Positions 32,461 through 45,105 of a stretch of DNA of 64,000 nucleotides are shown one piece after another. The notes beneath the pieces were generated by a model that was not told the DNA's origin, made no database searches, and worked only from the letters and a program-made list of their open reading frames with translations. The DNA comes from Inia geoffrensis (taxonomy: Eukaryota > Chordata > Mammalia > Artiodactyla > Iniidae), in the NCBI GenBank assembly GCA_036417435.1, contig CM070913.1, positions 21,978,680-22,042,679 of the forward strand, written 5' to 3'. The number at the start of each line of letters is the position of its first letter. Positions within the stretch are counted from its first letter, which is position 1. The translations under genes were made by a program, and so were the position numbers.

Positions 32461-33300
32461 ACATATAAATGAAACTTTAATACATTATAAAAATGGCATC
32501 TCTATAACTATTAGAAAAATACTTAAACACTGAGGTGGAGAAAAACATGTATTCGTCTCATACGATTCACAGAGGCAAAACTCAAATGAATTAAGCAAAG
32601 GAAAAGATACTAGAAGACAATATATGAAGAGATATTCTAATCTGATTGTAGGGAAGACTTTTTATAACATGACACTAACATTAGAAGCTACAGAGTAAAA
32701 CAAAATGGAATAAACTTTAAAACTACAAATTTTAAACTTTTTATATTTTGAAAGTATGGCAAAATACAGTAAAAACAATAAATAGGTAAATAACAAACTG
32801 GGACAATTATCTTTAATGTAGAAAGTGTTTCTCCAAATTAGCAAGATAAAGACAAAACAGGACAGGAAAATGCAATAATGGAAAAGGAAACCAAGTAGCC
32901 AACAGGCATTTGAAAGATGATGATTTTACTTATAAATACTGTTAAGACTACAATGAAGTACTACTTTTCTTCTATTATCTCAGTACCGAAGATTTTTTTT
33001 TTTAATCATGATAATAACTAGTGTTAGGCAAAGTTATGACAAAATAGGCACTTCCACACACTGCCAGGAACTGTGAATTGACACTGTCTTCTGGAAGGGC
33101 AAACGGTCAGATTTAACAAAATGTAATGTGTGACTGCATGTTGATCTACCAATTCCATTTTCAAGAATCACAATTAGGAATTGTCCCCAAAGATGCACAA
33201 AGCCGTGTATCACAGCACTGTCTGTACACTCATTGAAGCATTGCTCTTCATTCTGAAGAATGAGAACCAAAATAATAATAATAATAATAATAATAAATTG
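32461..33300 (+). mobile_element. Old L1 ORF2 end and tail, sense orientation
   Basis: 'gattgtagggaagacttttt', 'ggaaaaggaaaccaagtagc', 'caacaggcatttgaaagatg', then 'ctaccaattccattttcaag' and 'gcattgctcttcattctgaa' follow the order of an L1M 3' end. It is head-to-tail opposed to the arm that ends at 32460. A (AAT)n run lies at 33270-33297. Confidence 0.55.
33270..33297. repeat. (AAT)n microsatellite
   Basis: About nine AAT units at the end of the old L1. Confidence 0.95.
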
Positions 33301-35629
33301 CCTGAGTCAAGAGAGAAGCCAATTCAGGTGAAGACACATGAGCAGAGGAGTGACAAACGACTGTGATATTAAACCAGCTTTGCATTCTGAAATTATCCCT
33401 TTTCTGATCAATATTATTCTTTTACTATACTGGATTAAATTTGCTGGAATTTTATTTAGCAAACTTTTCCCCCTATACTTAAAACTGAGATTTGTTATCG
33501 TTTTAAAACTCATTTTAATAGAAAATCAAGATGACATTCATTTTGGTAATTTCACTTTGTCGGTTTTTATCTTAGTTCACCCTTTGAAGATGGCGAAGTT
33601 TATTGTCGGTTGGCTGGTTGGTTGGCTGGTTTTGGAGGTAGGACAGCACTGTGCTTAGCCAAGATCTAGATACATGTTTCCCAGCTTCTCTCAGCTAAGT
33701 GACTAAGTTCAAGCCCATGAGTTAAAAGTAAAAGTTCGTGAGAGCTTCTGGGGAGGCCTTTTAAAGGAAAATGAAGCAGCTGGGCAGTGTACTCATCTTT
33801 CCTTTATTCTTCTTTTTTCCTTTTGCCTGGAATAGGAATGTTACAGTTGAAGGTCCAGCTGTCATCTTGGACCATGAAATAATCTTGAGAATGGAAAGCA
33901 AAATGGTGGAGCAGAAAAACAGAAGGAGCCCGAGTCCTTGATGCCCATGCCATGGAGACGCATGTCCTTGTACTTCTTTTACGTGTGCAATGCTTTTAAA
34001 CTTTTGTTTGGCTTTCTAAAACGTTATCTCTCATAGTTTTATGTCATCTGGAAACTTGACAGACATGTCTTCTTGGGCCCAATTTAATTTTTATTCCTCC
34101 AGGTTAATCCACTATATGATAATACCCTTTGGATATAATTACCATACTTAACTAAGTATGAATTCCAATGGCTATATCATTACCTAACCAATATTTCTAC
34201 ATATTTTCCACCAAGATGGAAAGATATTCCGTCGAATGTCTTGCTAAAGTAAAGATAGCTTAGATTTGTTAAATTCTCCACATCTACCTGTGGTGTAATA
34301 AGGAATTTGTCTGGTCTTGTCCCAGGTTCCTGGCAGGAAGCTTCAAAAGCCCTTGGAATTTCCTGAGCGATAGGAGTGTCCTTGTTATGCTAATGAGGGG
34401 AACTCAGCAGGTTTCCAGATAGCTTTAGGATGTGGACTGGTCACCAGAAAGACTAACCACATGATTGGCCTTTTTTGTGCTTTTGGGTTTTCCTCTTTAG
34501 TAAGTAAATTGCATTCCAAATACGGAGACTCTTCTAACACGTTATCCTGACTTAATTTAAGAAGGCAGGATTACGTGAAAAAGAGTAGGTATGATTTGTA
34601 TGGGCAGCAGAGGATGTTGTTATGTCACACATCTATTTTTAAGAAGGACCAACATATCACTTAGAAAAGTACAGCCTACACAAGAGAGGGTGGAGTCACA
34701 CCATCTTGGCCCAAGGGATAATGGCTGTTGTGTGAGGGAAAGAGCTATTTCAAAAATAGTTGATGGTATTGTCCTTTTGTTCCACCATTCCCACCAAGGA
34801 TTTCTGTCAGACTGCCAAGGAATAAAGATGGTAACCAAAAATCTAAATGAGTTTTCTAGAAAGCTGGTGTCTGGGAAGGAGGTAACTGTCGGTCCTCAGT
34901 GGAAACATTGAGACTGACACAGGAAGATGCAGAGGACATCCCATGGGTTAAGACCTTGGAGCTGGGGCTGCTGACCCACGTCCCCTGACCATCAGATCAG
35001 TCCACTTCTGAGCAGTATGCTGAAGACAGAGAACCGCAAGGCCAGCCCCCAGAGCCACGGAAAAGGAAAAAGCACGTGCCACATGGGAGCCGGCAGGGTT
35101 GCATTTGTAAGCACGGGTGAACTCTCCTGCAAGTGGGGAATTTGACATTTTTGAAGGGTCCTTGGAATTCCTCCAGTCACAAAAGAGGAGGATGAGCTGT
35201 GGAAACAATGAGATCCAGGGAAACAGGTTATAATCCTAAGAGTATTTAAAACAGCTTGGCTTCTTGAAACTAATTCAATCTTAATTAAGTCAATGGTGCC
35301 TACAACAGCTCACAGGAAGTATTCCTTTTCCAAATATAGAAAGGACCATGATTATTCCAAAGTTAATTCAAGGACTCACACACATACCAGTAATTGATTG
35401 ACTGGCTGACCTCTCTCTCTCTTTTTTTTTTCTTTTGCAAGGTCTGAAATTTCTTTCACAAGAATTTTCACACAAGATTGAAAGTTATTAAGGCAAAGCT
35501 TTGGTGACATCTAGGAACTGGCTGCAGGGCCCCCAAGTGAAATATACTACCTAGGGACATTGAACTTGAGGTCAAACTGGAGTCTAACCTGCAGACAAGA
35601 AATGGTATGCACTGATTACCGGCAGCTGT
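33301..35629. other. No gene recognised; possible unnamed repeats
   Basis: Mostly unique. 33690-34010 and 34285-34480 have the texture of ancient dispersed repeats ('cttggaatttcctgagcgat' is one), but I cannot name the families. Frames at 34591-34911 (+) and 34948-35208 (-) show no domain. Confidence 0.35.
33608..33631 (+). repeat. 12-bp tandem repeat, two exact units
   Basis: GGTTGGCTGGTT occurs twice in direct succession, a small slippage product. Confidence 0.9.
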
Positions 35630-35785
35630 AGGTCATCTCTCTCTCCTCTTGAGAATTTCCTTAGACCCTGTCCTCTTAGCCCTATCTATGTGGTATTATA
35701 ATTTATTTATAATTCTCATCTCCTCTCTCAGGCCTTAGTAAGGTAGCACATTGAAGGCAGGTTCTAGAACTGAATGTCCTCATAC
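35630..35785 (+). mobile_element. L2 LINE relic
   Basis: 'cctcttgagaatttccttag', 'tgtggtattataatttattt', 'ctctctcaggcc' and 'gcacattgaaggcaggttct' follow L2 3'-end order, diverged. Confidence 0.6.
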
Positions 35786-36294
35786 CCCCTTTCAGGTGAG
35801 AAGTCCAAATTGTTTACAGCCAACATATATTATTATAGCATATTTTGGTTCGCCTGCCATGTATCAGCGTTGGCTATTATTTACATGAGATGAACACAAC
35901 TCTCTAACACACTCAGCAAAAACATTAGTCAAATTACTTTATATGGACCAAATATCCAAATCAAACGGTGGCGTTCCTTTCACTTTTCAACTATTTCTAC
36001 TGTGGCTATGGCTTTTGTTAAACTGAATTTAAAAATGCACATCAGAGATTTTTTCAGTGATGATAAATCAATATGAGAGCTTCTGTTGATAGCGATCATT
36101 ATTATATGTATTTTTATAGAGGCTCACAGATCACTGCAGGCTGGTGCCTTTATCGGGATACTCACACAATAACTTTAGTTAACTTGATTTCTATATCATC
36201 CATCCACTTAGACTTAGCGGTTCAAGGTCTCCCAAGTTCCACTTGACATGGACATTTTGGTCACCAGGGTTTCACAGATTGGTATGCTTTCCCT

Positions 36295-36535
36295 CTTCCC
36301 CTCCCCCTGCATAAACCCCACTTATCCTCCAAGGCCTATTTCCAGTTCCACCCACAGGAAACCCCTTTCCCACTAACCAGGCTATACTAAGCTGCCCGGT
36401 GCCTGAACTCTCGCTCACACAGTGTGTCTCCTAATAGCTCTCTGACCGTTCTGTGTTATGTTGATGTTGTCTCCCCAGTGGATCATAAACTTTCTGGTAC
36501 CTATCTGCTCCACATCCTAGCACAATGCTGGACTT
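36295..36535 (+). mobile_element. L2 LINE 3' end
   Basis: 'cttatcctccaaggcctatt', 'ggaaacccctttcccactaa', 'ccagtggatcataaactttc' and 'catcctagcacaatgctgg' are the L2 3'-end landmarks in order. Confidence 0.8.
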
Positions 36536-38554
36536 CCTTTTGCGCCCCCCAAAATATCTGTCCACTCACCGTGGTCAGAAGCCACAGTACACAGTTGGGG
36601 TGGGGGAAGAATGAAAAGCAGTAGGCAGATCTCAGAGATGGTTAAATTTCGATTCAATCTAAACCTTTCTGTTTCTTTAAAAATGAGCAGCCCAGTCTTC
36701 AGCTCTGGAGCTAGGAGATTGGTCCGCTGGGCCTCAGAGTTCAGGGTGTTATTGTTTGTCTGGCTTTCCTGGGACGTAACTTTGGGAATATGGATTACAG
36801 TGTGTACCTAATACACTCTACAGCCTATTGATTTTATATGTCATCAATGTATATTGTATGTCTCCACCATCACCGGGAGAAGCAGGAGGTACATGTAGTT
36901 ATGCCACTGCCGCCGCCCGTCATCCCATGCTGTGCCCTATGGGAAGCCACTGATTCTTACACTTGGAGCTGGGACAATGCAACTTAATCAGACTGACAGG
37001 AAACAGGCAGCAATTACAGTGTGTGGTTACATCTGCTGGGTTCCACTTCACTGAAGGAAGAGTTATCTCAATTTTAATGTACGTCCCCTTTTCATGTTTC
37101 ATTTAACCTCTGCTGTGTTATTAAACACATCCAAATATAACGACATTCATTAAAGAAGAAAAAGAGGACAGTTGGGATATTTGGGCCTGTATCTCCTATA
37201 TTTGTAACTTAATTGTATCATTTTTGCTTCTCTTCAACATCTCCCCCTGGTGAATAACTAATTCAGGATATAGGTGTTTAAATGGCGAGTTGGGGACGGG
37301 CTGTTTAAACATCTACATCAACACCGAGTTCAGCTACAATGAAATGTCCCTCAATCATTTGTCTGTTTTTCGAGGAGTGTTTCTCTTTTCATGAACATTC
37401 TTTCTCAATGTGTCAAAATAGCTAGTTTACCCATTACTGCAGTGCACATAAACTGCTTTCAAAGTGGCTCAGTGAAATTCCCCAGGAATGTATTTGGACT
37501 ATGACCCCCGAGACCTTTAGAACTTAAACTAGCAGGTTGCTTGTGCGCTGGCCCACCCTAAAACAGCCAGAGCCCCATCAGCGAGCCAAGCCTGCTGACC
37601 TGAGATGCAGGACCCATTAAACCGTTCATTTCTGCAAGACAAATGTGATGACACACCAGGCTAAGCTGGGCTTTTTCCTCCCCCTTTCTACTTTGATTCT
37701 CTGATCCTCTATATTTCTTTGCACTCCAGTTTTATAATTGCATCTGAAGTATTTAGTAAATCTTCCTGAGAATTAAGTGTCCATCAGAGATTAACTGTGA
37801 CCTCCCAATGCAGACTTTTCCCTTGTACAAGTTTCCAGAGAAGTAACAGAGGTACAATACTGGGCTTCCACTTAAACTCTTAAAATATTATTTGACCAGG
37901 AAGAAATTGCAGATGTTTGGGGATGGGGGGTGTTGGGGAAATGGAGAAAAATGGTAACAGTTAAAGGCATGCTTCTATATAAACAGATGTTTAGGCCAAA
38001 TTTTTTTAAATTCTTAGTCTTCTTTCTTTAAAGAGTAATCTAATCAAAATGCTACAGGCATGTCCATCATCAATAACAAACAGGTTGCTGTGAACTAAGA
38101 TGACACATGACACAGAGTGATACGAGAAAGAGGCTATGTTTTCAGTGAGCTAACAATGTAGTTGAATCAAAAACAAATATAGAAAAAGACAAGCCAGAGC
38201 TCAAAGAGGTTCCTATCAGGGTTGTGGCACACTCTAAGGCTTATGTCCATAGGTGGATGAACCAGAGAAGGCTGTGGCCCCTGAGTTCTGCTTTGGGATA
38301 AAAAGAACCTGTTGTCCAGCCAGGAGTACCTAAATAGGCCTCCTGAATTTATATCACCAGCATCCATTCTGATTATTGTTCACTCTCCTGCCACATGGTT
38401 GTGAATAGGTTAAGTAGTACTCCTGGATAAAAGAGTTAAATGAAAGCAACACTGTTTCATTCCTGCTTTATTTCTGTACTCATTACAGGACCATGATCAT
38501 CATTAAAAAGACAGAATTAATACCATTAAGAGACAAGAGGACCCAAGCTTGGAG
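36536..38554. other. No gene; repeat-free stretch
   Basis: About 2 kb with no repeat family that I recognise. It has moderate complexity, with blocks such as 37230-37640 that look unusually even in composition. It may hold conserved non-coding DNA; nothing can be shown from one sequence. Confidence 0.35.
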
Positions 38555-38925
38555 CAATGATTGCAACTAGCCATGTTGACTGTACTCAGATCTCCAGGCC
38601 CAGATGAATTGTATCCTGGATACCCAAAGTACCTGCAAGGGTCATTGCAAAGCCAATGTCAAAAGGCTTTGAAAAGTAATGGAGAGGAGGAGAGATATGA
38701 AAGCAATACATGGAAATATAGTCCTGTCTTCCAAGAAAAAAAGGGGCAGGCAGGAGAAGAAAAAAGGTAAATTTCAGGAACTATTAGACTGGTGAGTTTA
38801 ATGCTTATCTTCATTAATCCTTTCTAATGAATTATTAATAGTTGATTTGAAGAGAAGAATAATTTTGAAGAGAAGAAGTGATCACTGGGGGCTAAGATAG
38901 GTTCACCAAGAACAAGTAAATCCAA
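38555..38925 (+). mobile_element. L3/CR1 LINE relic, RT region
   Basis: 'ccagatgaattgtatcctgg', 'aatgtcaaaaggctttgaaa', 'ccaagaaaaaaaggggcagg', 'ggaactattagactggtgag' and 'gataggttcaccaagaacaa' follow the L3/CR1 consensus in order. This family died before the eutherian radiation, so this is among the oldest pieces in the window. All frames are broken. Confidence 0.8.
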
Positions 38926-39810
38926 GAATGAGATGCTACTTCACACCTGTTAGAATGGCCAAAATATGGAACACTAAAAATAGCAAATTCTGGCAAAGTT
39001 GTAGGCTGACAGGAACCCTCACACAATGTTAGTGGGAATGCAAAATGATACAGCCAATTAGGAAGACAGTCTGGTAGTTTCTTACAAAACTACATGTACT
39101 CTTCCCATATGATCCAGTAATTGTGCTCCTTGGTATTTATCCAAAGAAGCTGAAAACTTATGTCCGCATAAAAACCCACTCATGGATGTTTACAGCAGCT
39201 TTATTCATAATTGCCAAAGCTGGGAAGCAACCAAAATGTCCCAGAGTAGGTGAATGGGTAAGTAATCTCTGGTACACCCAGACAATGGAATATATTATTC
39301 AGTGTTAAAAGAAATGAGCTATCAAGCCATGAAAAGACATGGAGGAATGAGCCTTAAGTGCATATGACTAAGTGAAAGCAGCCAGTCTGAAAAGGCTGTG
39401 TACTGTGTGATTCTAACTCCATGACATTTTGGAAAAGGCAAAACTATGGAGACAAAAAATGAGTGGTTGCCAAGGGTTAGAGGAAGGGGAGAGGGATAAA
39501 TAAGTAAAACACAGATCATTTTTTTGGACAGTGAAACTACTCTGTATGATACAATAAAGGTGGATACATGTCATTATACATTTTTCCAAACCCACAGGAC
39601 GTACACCAAGAGCGGACTCTAATGTAAACTATGGACTTGGAGTGATTATGATGTGGCAGTGTGGGTTCACTGACTGCCACAAATGCACCACTCCAGTGGG
39701 GGGCGTTGATAAAGGGGCAGGCTGTGCATGTGTGGGCAGGGGCAGAGTTCCCAGGACTCTCTGTACCTTCCTCTCAGTTTTGCCGTGAACCTCAAACTGC
39801 TCTAAAAAGG
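38926..39810 (+). mobile_element. L1MB-like 3' end
   Basis: 'gagatgctacttcacacctg', 'gcagctttattcataattgc', 'ggaatatattattcagtgtt', then the 3' UTR 'gtaaactatggacttggagt' and 'cctctcagttttgccgtgaa' and the A-rich end near 39810. The UTR wording is typical of the L1MB group. It abuts the L3 relic directly. Confidence 0.85.
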
Positions 39811-39914
39811 AAAAGGAAGGGAACGAAGGAGGGAGGGTATAATGGAGAGAAGGAAGAAGGAGAGGAAAAAAGTTAAAGAAGAGAGAGAAAGAAAGAAGGG
39901 AAAGAAGAGAGAGT
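39811..39914. repeat. GA-rich low-complexity tract
   Basis: A purine-only stretch with GAA/GGA/GAGA units immediately after the L1 A-tail, probably grown from it. Confidence 0.85.
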
Positions 39915-41008
39915 CTTCCCTTAGCCTAGCCTGGCTCTCCGATTCTTTTATTTACTTCTGCTTAATTTTTACCTCTAATTTGTACATTTTCTAGGCTGTG
40001 TGCATATAATGCACCTCTATTTCAGTTCTCTAGTCTCCTCAGTAAGCTACCCCTCCTTACTTATCCTCATGCACCCTAAGAACCTACAGAGTCACACTAG
40101 ACTCCATGCTGCTGTGATACTCTAGGCTGCATTTTCTCTTCCCTTAGCTATGCTACATAAACCCACCCACGTGCTTATGTAAGAGAAGACTGCTCACCTG
40201 TGTTCTATTTACCTCGATCATCCATGGTTGACAGAAATTGGGCATGGGAACCACTGTCTTCCTGCAACAATATCCATCCTCTCTGCTTTGTGCTTGTTTT
40301 TCTTCCACACTCTCTCTACCTCCGTGATTCCTGTCACATCTTTTACATTTCAGCTTTCTTTTTAAGAAACAGTAAGTTTTCCTTCCCTCATTTATCCCTG
40401 ACCTTGCAAAAGCGCTTTAAAAAATGTTACTTCCTGGCACACACGTACTTCTTTACATTTAGCTTTTCTCCCACTTATTCTTGCTCACGTTTCTGATTCT
40501 GATGTGAATTTTGGCTTTTTTCTCACAATTCCAAACTATGTCATTAAAGGCAGAAGACCAATATACTCACTATCCACGCCACTAAACTTGCCTTTTCTCT
40601 CTGTCTTTCCTGTGCCTCGGCTTCTCGCCTTGGCTCTCTAGCTTCCATTCTGCTGTGATGAGTTGTCCTGTTCTCATTCCTACCGCCATCTCCTCTTGGA
40701 CCCTGCAGTGACAGGCAATCCACCCTGTGCCCAGACAGCCCCTCATCCTGTGTGCATTACACATGGGGAGGCAAAATCAATTCAGTCTGTCACAACTAGC
40801 ATTGCTTTAAATGAAAAAAAAAAAAAAATGTAATATAGTATAAAGGAAAGAAATGAAAAAGAAAGCATCAGAGTACATCACAAGAGTTAAATATTGTTCC
40901 GTGAAAAATTGCTTTAGTGATTTATATGCGGGCTGTGGGCTGTGCCTTAATTGTGCAGAAGTGTATTTCCTAATAGAGATCATGGGCAAAACTGTTTGAA
41001 AACATTAT
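39915..41008. other. No gene recognised
   Basis: Unique sequence, CT-rich around 40270-40480. An A14 run lies near 40815. Confidence 0.4.
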
Positions 41009-41024
41009 TCAACCCTATACTCTT

Positions 41025-41234
41025 TTTTTTTTTTTTTTTTTGCGGTACGTGGGCCTCTCACTGTTGTGGCCTCTCCCGTTGCGGAGCACAGGCCCCTGAC
41101 GCGCAGGCTCAGTAGCCATGGCTCACGGGCCCAGCCGCTCTGCAGCATGTGGGAATCTTCCCGGACCGGGGCACGAATCCATGTCCCCTGCATCAGCAGG
41201 CAGACTCTCAACCACTGTGCCACCAGGGAAGCCC
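41025..41234 (-). mobile_element. CHR SINE, compact form
   Basis: Compact whale form on -, with poly(A) seen as T20 at the left. Duplications tcaaccctatactctt (41009-41024) and tcaatcctatactctt (41235-41250) match at 15 of 16 bases. Confidence 0.97.
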
Positions 41235-41250
41235 TCAATCCTATACTCTT

Positions 41251-42214
41251 ATCTGACCTAAGTCATTGTTGTGTTTCTTTTCCTTCCCCTTTTTAAATCC
41301 CAGATCTCTCCATTTTGTTGAAGTCTACCCAGCGAGTTCATCGTCAACGCTCCTGCGCCCCCTCTCTCATTTGCACAGGCCTTACGGGTGAGAAGGATCA
41401 ATGGTTCTGAAGCAACAGCACAGCCTGGCATCTAGCTGATGCCCAGTAAGTGCTTGCGGATGAAATGAAGGAAATGAATGAGTGGGTGGAGGTAGCGGTG
41501 GATTTACAGCAAGGCAGATGAAACAAACTTCAAGGTCTCTTACTTGTAGCAATTCCTTCTAGGGTCCTATAACCCACATCATATTTGTAAGTTGTATTAT
41601 TTTTCTGAAAGAATGTTCTCCCAACTTTGTGTACGTTCCAGGTCCCGTAAAACCTGGTTCTGCTGCCGGGTGGATGGATAAAGTCCCTTCAATAAAGCAA
41701 AATATTCTCAAGTTCAATCTAAAGGGAATGTTTTCCCCCACAGGCGTTTGAATCAGCTGGATGAAGCGTAGCAGTACCATCACTCTCAGGAGGGAATATT
41801 CTGTATCACTCTGCATCCTCTATCCCCATTTTCTATTTTGCAAACGATGCTCTGCGTGACGCAAATCTCTTGGCTCTCTGCAGAGCACTGGCTGGGAAGG
41901 TTCCCACCCTGCCTCGGTGGCCACTCCCTCTGCCCTAAAGCAGGGACAGGACAGGACTCCTGAGCAGGCAGAGCTGCAAAGCTCGCAGGTGAGGCCACCA
42001 GTGTCCCTGAGTTGTAGCCTCTGCGCTGCCAGCACCCACTCGGTTTGAGAAAAGCCTCTTCTGGACCTAAAGGCAGCAGCTGTGCCTGAGGATGAAGCAA
42101 GGGTCCCTGCAAAGAGGGAAAGCCTGACCCCCAGGGAGGCCATGGCTGGTCCCCACTCCCTCCTGGAGAGACACCAGGCATGTGGTATGATTAGCTTAGA
42201 ATTTGAACTGAAAG
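41251..42214. other. No gene recognised; small L2/MIR tail
   Basis: 41418-41490 ('cagcacagcctggcatctag', 'gcccagtaagtgcttgc') is an L2/MIR 3' terminus. 41800-42180 is GC-richer, and the - strand is open for 131 codons there (41786-42181). The residues show no domain and no splice context, so it is not called. Confidence 0.4.
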
Positions 42215-42330
42215 GAATTTGAGCTGGAGGGAAACTTGGAGACTGTCCAGGTCATCCCCCTGTTTTACGGGTGAGAAGACCCAGGCCAGGACATTTAAGA
42301 AACTTGCTTAGGATCCCACATGTTTGGAGA
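42215..42330 (-). mobile_element. MIR SINE relic
   Basis: 'cctgttttacgggtgagaag' and 'gacatttaagaaacttgctt' follow the reversed MIR core. Confidence 0.55.
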
Positions 42331-42374
42331 CCAAGACCAACGAGACCGTATCTCCCCTGGCTGACTCACTATTA

Positions 42375-42555
42375 TTTCCCATACAGGAGCAGCCCTCAAA
42401 GTGGTCCCCAGACCAGTAACATCAGCATCACCTGAGAAACTGTTAGAAATGCATATTCTCCTCTCCCATCCCAGTCTCCTTCATCAGAAACTTTAGGGGT
42501 GCAAGCCAAGATTCATCCTGGTGCTTCCTCAAGTTTAAGAATTACTGCACTACAC
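42375..42555 (-). mobile_element. MER5A-like DNA transposon (hAT-Charlie)
   Basis: 'aaagtggtccccagaccagt', 'catcagcatcacctgagaaa' and 'gttagaaatgcatattctc' match MER5A, ending near 'caagtttaagaattactgca', the decayed terminal inverted repeat. It is non-autonomous. Confidence 0.85.
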
Positions 42556-42890
42556 AAGATTCCCACTCCTTAAAGGAACCATGTGCCTGATAATGGAATT
42601 CCTGACACTGATCAAATAGAAGTGAGTTATTTAGGTCAAGCTGTTCTTCTAATATCATCCTTATGTAGAAATTTCCCACAAAACTAACCTCTTCAACACT
42701 GGGATTTCTACTCTTAAGAGATTCATTTCCTTAGTTAAAATATGTTACTCTAAAAATTTCTGTTTAAAGGCATGGGTAAGGCAGTAAACAGTAAAAATTT
42801 ATAATTTGAGAATTGATAAAAATAATAACAACTCTTACTGAATTCTTATTAAGAGCCAGGCCACACACAATATGAGAAATTTTATAAATA

Positions 42891-42898
<8 letters not shown>

Positions 42899-42949
<51 letters not shown>
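42899..42949. repeat. (AT)n microsatellite, ~25 units
   Basis: About 50 bases of uninterrupted alternating AT. Confidence 0.97.
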
Positions 42950-42952
<3 letters not shown>

Positions 42953-44324
42953 CAAATAAAATAGCAGCCAGAATTTCCCACTTCTTAGATATTTATTTTT
43001 CATGTTAATTTAACCTTTTATAAGGCCAACATCTAAAGGACAGATACAGAATAATGAAAAGAGACAGGGCTGGGGATCATACATGGTGCTGATTCCAGAT
43101 CCCAGCCCAGAGGGCTAAGAACCCATGGGAAGTTCCCTAAGAGAGAGTCTGGGTCACCAGGAAACAAGATGAGGGCCAAAGTATTCAGTGGAAGATGTTC
43201 AGGGAGCATCTGGGATGCAAAAGCTGGAGGCGGAAGGGAGCTACTGTGTATGGTTGTATACGCTGCACACTGCACAATTCCAGAGAACAGTAGCCATATA
43301 GACAAGATGCAAAGTGGTGACGCTGAGGCAAAATTTCAGGTACTTCAAACATTCCCGGCCACTGGCTTTTCCCTTAGGGTTGAGCCCTGCAGTTGGAATG
43401 CCATGAGGTGTCACTGGGACTTGAGAGTTGTGGCCACAGCAGTCTCACTCAGGCTGAGTGATTTGGGGAGGAAGTGATGGTGTGAGGTTTGTTCATTTCC
43501 TACACTCATAAAGAAAAGGGTTGAAAGCTGACACTCCCAACCTTTCTGCCCCTGAGCCTCGCTGCTTGTGCTCCTTGAAGAAAAGAGCCATGAAATGGTG
43601 TTGATTTTTTTGCTTTCGCTTTGTTTTATAAGTGAATTTAAATGTCATTCATTTACAGAATGACTGAAAGCTTCCCTGCAGTCTCTGAAAAGACATAAGA
43701 CCTCCTGAGTCAACCAGAAATAACCTGGATGTCAAAGATCTAGTCTGGGAATTGCCATGAGCTAAAACAGAGCATCAGCTACCTTGGATGTGGGCACTAT
43801 CAATTTGAAGCTCAAAATTATAGATTTATTATATTTTAGGTTTTGAAATAACCTGTGAAACACTGTTACTTCTTTATGCGATTGTCATTTTCCTCTAAGT
43901 TAGAAACACAGGGGATTTTATTTGTTCAAATAGGTTCCAAAACCACTCAGCATTCTGCAGACCCCAAGTCAGATGCTTGTGCTGGAGGTTAGAGATGGTA
44001 AAACATAGATAGTTCAAGATTCAGAAGAAAGAAACCAATGCATAGAAAGGGCCAAAAAGATGTATAAGGAAACCAAAGGTGAAAAGTCAGGAAAAGAATC
44101 TGGGAGACTGGATATCAAAGGAAGATGTGTGAAATTAGGAGACAAGCTTGTAGCAAATGGTAATGGGTACCACACAAAGGCTAGGGACTGCTCTTGCATC
44201 CCCACTAGAACTTACTTGGTTACCTAGTGTTCCTTATCTGGTTTTATTATTACTACAACTCATGATAATAATAGTTTAGGAGGTCACTTTCATCTCTAAT
44301 TTCTTTGACCTCATAATAAGAAGA
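42950..44324. other. No gene recognised
   Basis: Unique sequence. A 102-codon frame at 43169-43477 (+) shows no domain or splice context. Confidence 0.4.
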
Positions 44325-44420
44325 ACAACGGCCACCACTTAGACAGCATTCATTGCATGCCAGGAACTGCCTGACACGTGTTAATGAAGTCAGTCCTCAC
44401 AACCACCTTGTGAGCTAGGT
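44325..44420 (-). mobile_element. MIR SINE relic
   Basis: 'cattgcatgccaggaactgc', 'gtcagtcctcacaaccacct' and 'gtgagctaggtgcttttg' follow reversed MIR. Confidence 0.65.
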
Positions 44421-44717
44421 GCTTTTGAACTCCAGAAGCTGTGCTTGTCACCATGGCGCGGCACTGCCTACACCCTGCTACCCTGCATGGGAGAAAGAGC
44501 AATGCTATCCCTGAATCCTGTATGGATGCACAGGAAGTAACTCCCACCTTGACAATGTAGAACAAACTTGCCTCTTTGACAACTACCGGTCAAGAAAAGA
44601 TCCCCACAACACTGCTTTGTGTCTTAAAATGAAGGAATATCTACTTCTGATTATTGATTAAGATCTATTCCATATCAACTCACTGTCATAAAACTGAGCA
44701 TTTGAGATTAAGATTGT

Positions 44718-45105
44718 ATGAGCTTGCTAGGGCTCCCGTAATAAAGACTGGGTGGCTTGAACAACAGAAACTTATTTTCTCCCAATTCTGGAGGCTGGAG
44801 GTCTGAGATCAGAGGGTCAAGCAGGGTTGGTTTCTTCTAAAGCCTCTCTCCCTGGCTTGCATATGGCTGTCTTCTCTCTGGGTCTTCACTGGGTCTTCTC
44901 TCTGTACATGTCTGTGTCCTAATCTCCTCTTTTGGTAAGGACACCATCATATTGGATTAGGGGCCATCTTAATGATCTCACTTTAACTTAACGACCTCTT
45001 TAAAGATCCAATGTCCTAATCCAGTCACATTCAGAGATACTAGGGGTTAGGACTTCAACATATGAATCTGGTGGGGGTCAAAATTCAACCCATATAAAGG
45101 TCTCT
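44718..45105 (-). mobile_element. MLT1-type LTR (ERVL-MaLR), near full length
   Basis: Read on +, the reversed MLT1 order is clear: 'gagcttgctagggctcccgt', 'gactgggtggcttgaacaac', 'aattctggaggctggaggtc', 'ctgtgtcctaatctcctctt', 'ggacaccatcatattggatt', 'acctctttaaagatccaatg', 'ggttaggacttcaacatatg'. It is LTR only, with no internal retroviral sequence. Confidence 0.9.

Noticed and set aside
34591..35208. Opposed frames of 86-106 codons as a possible gene
   Set aside because: No recognisable domain, overlapping frames on both strands, and no exon signals.
41786..42181. 131-codon frame on - in a GC-richer patch
   Set aside because: No domain, no clear splice sites and no sign of a transcript. 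Overlapping frames are open too.
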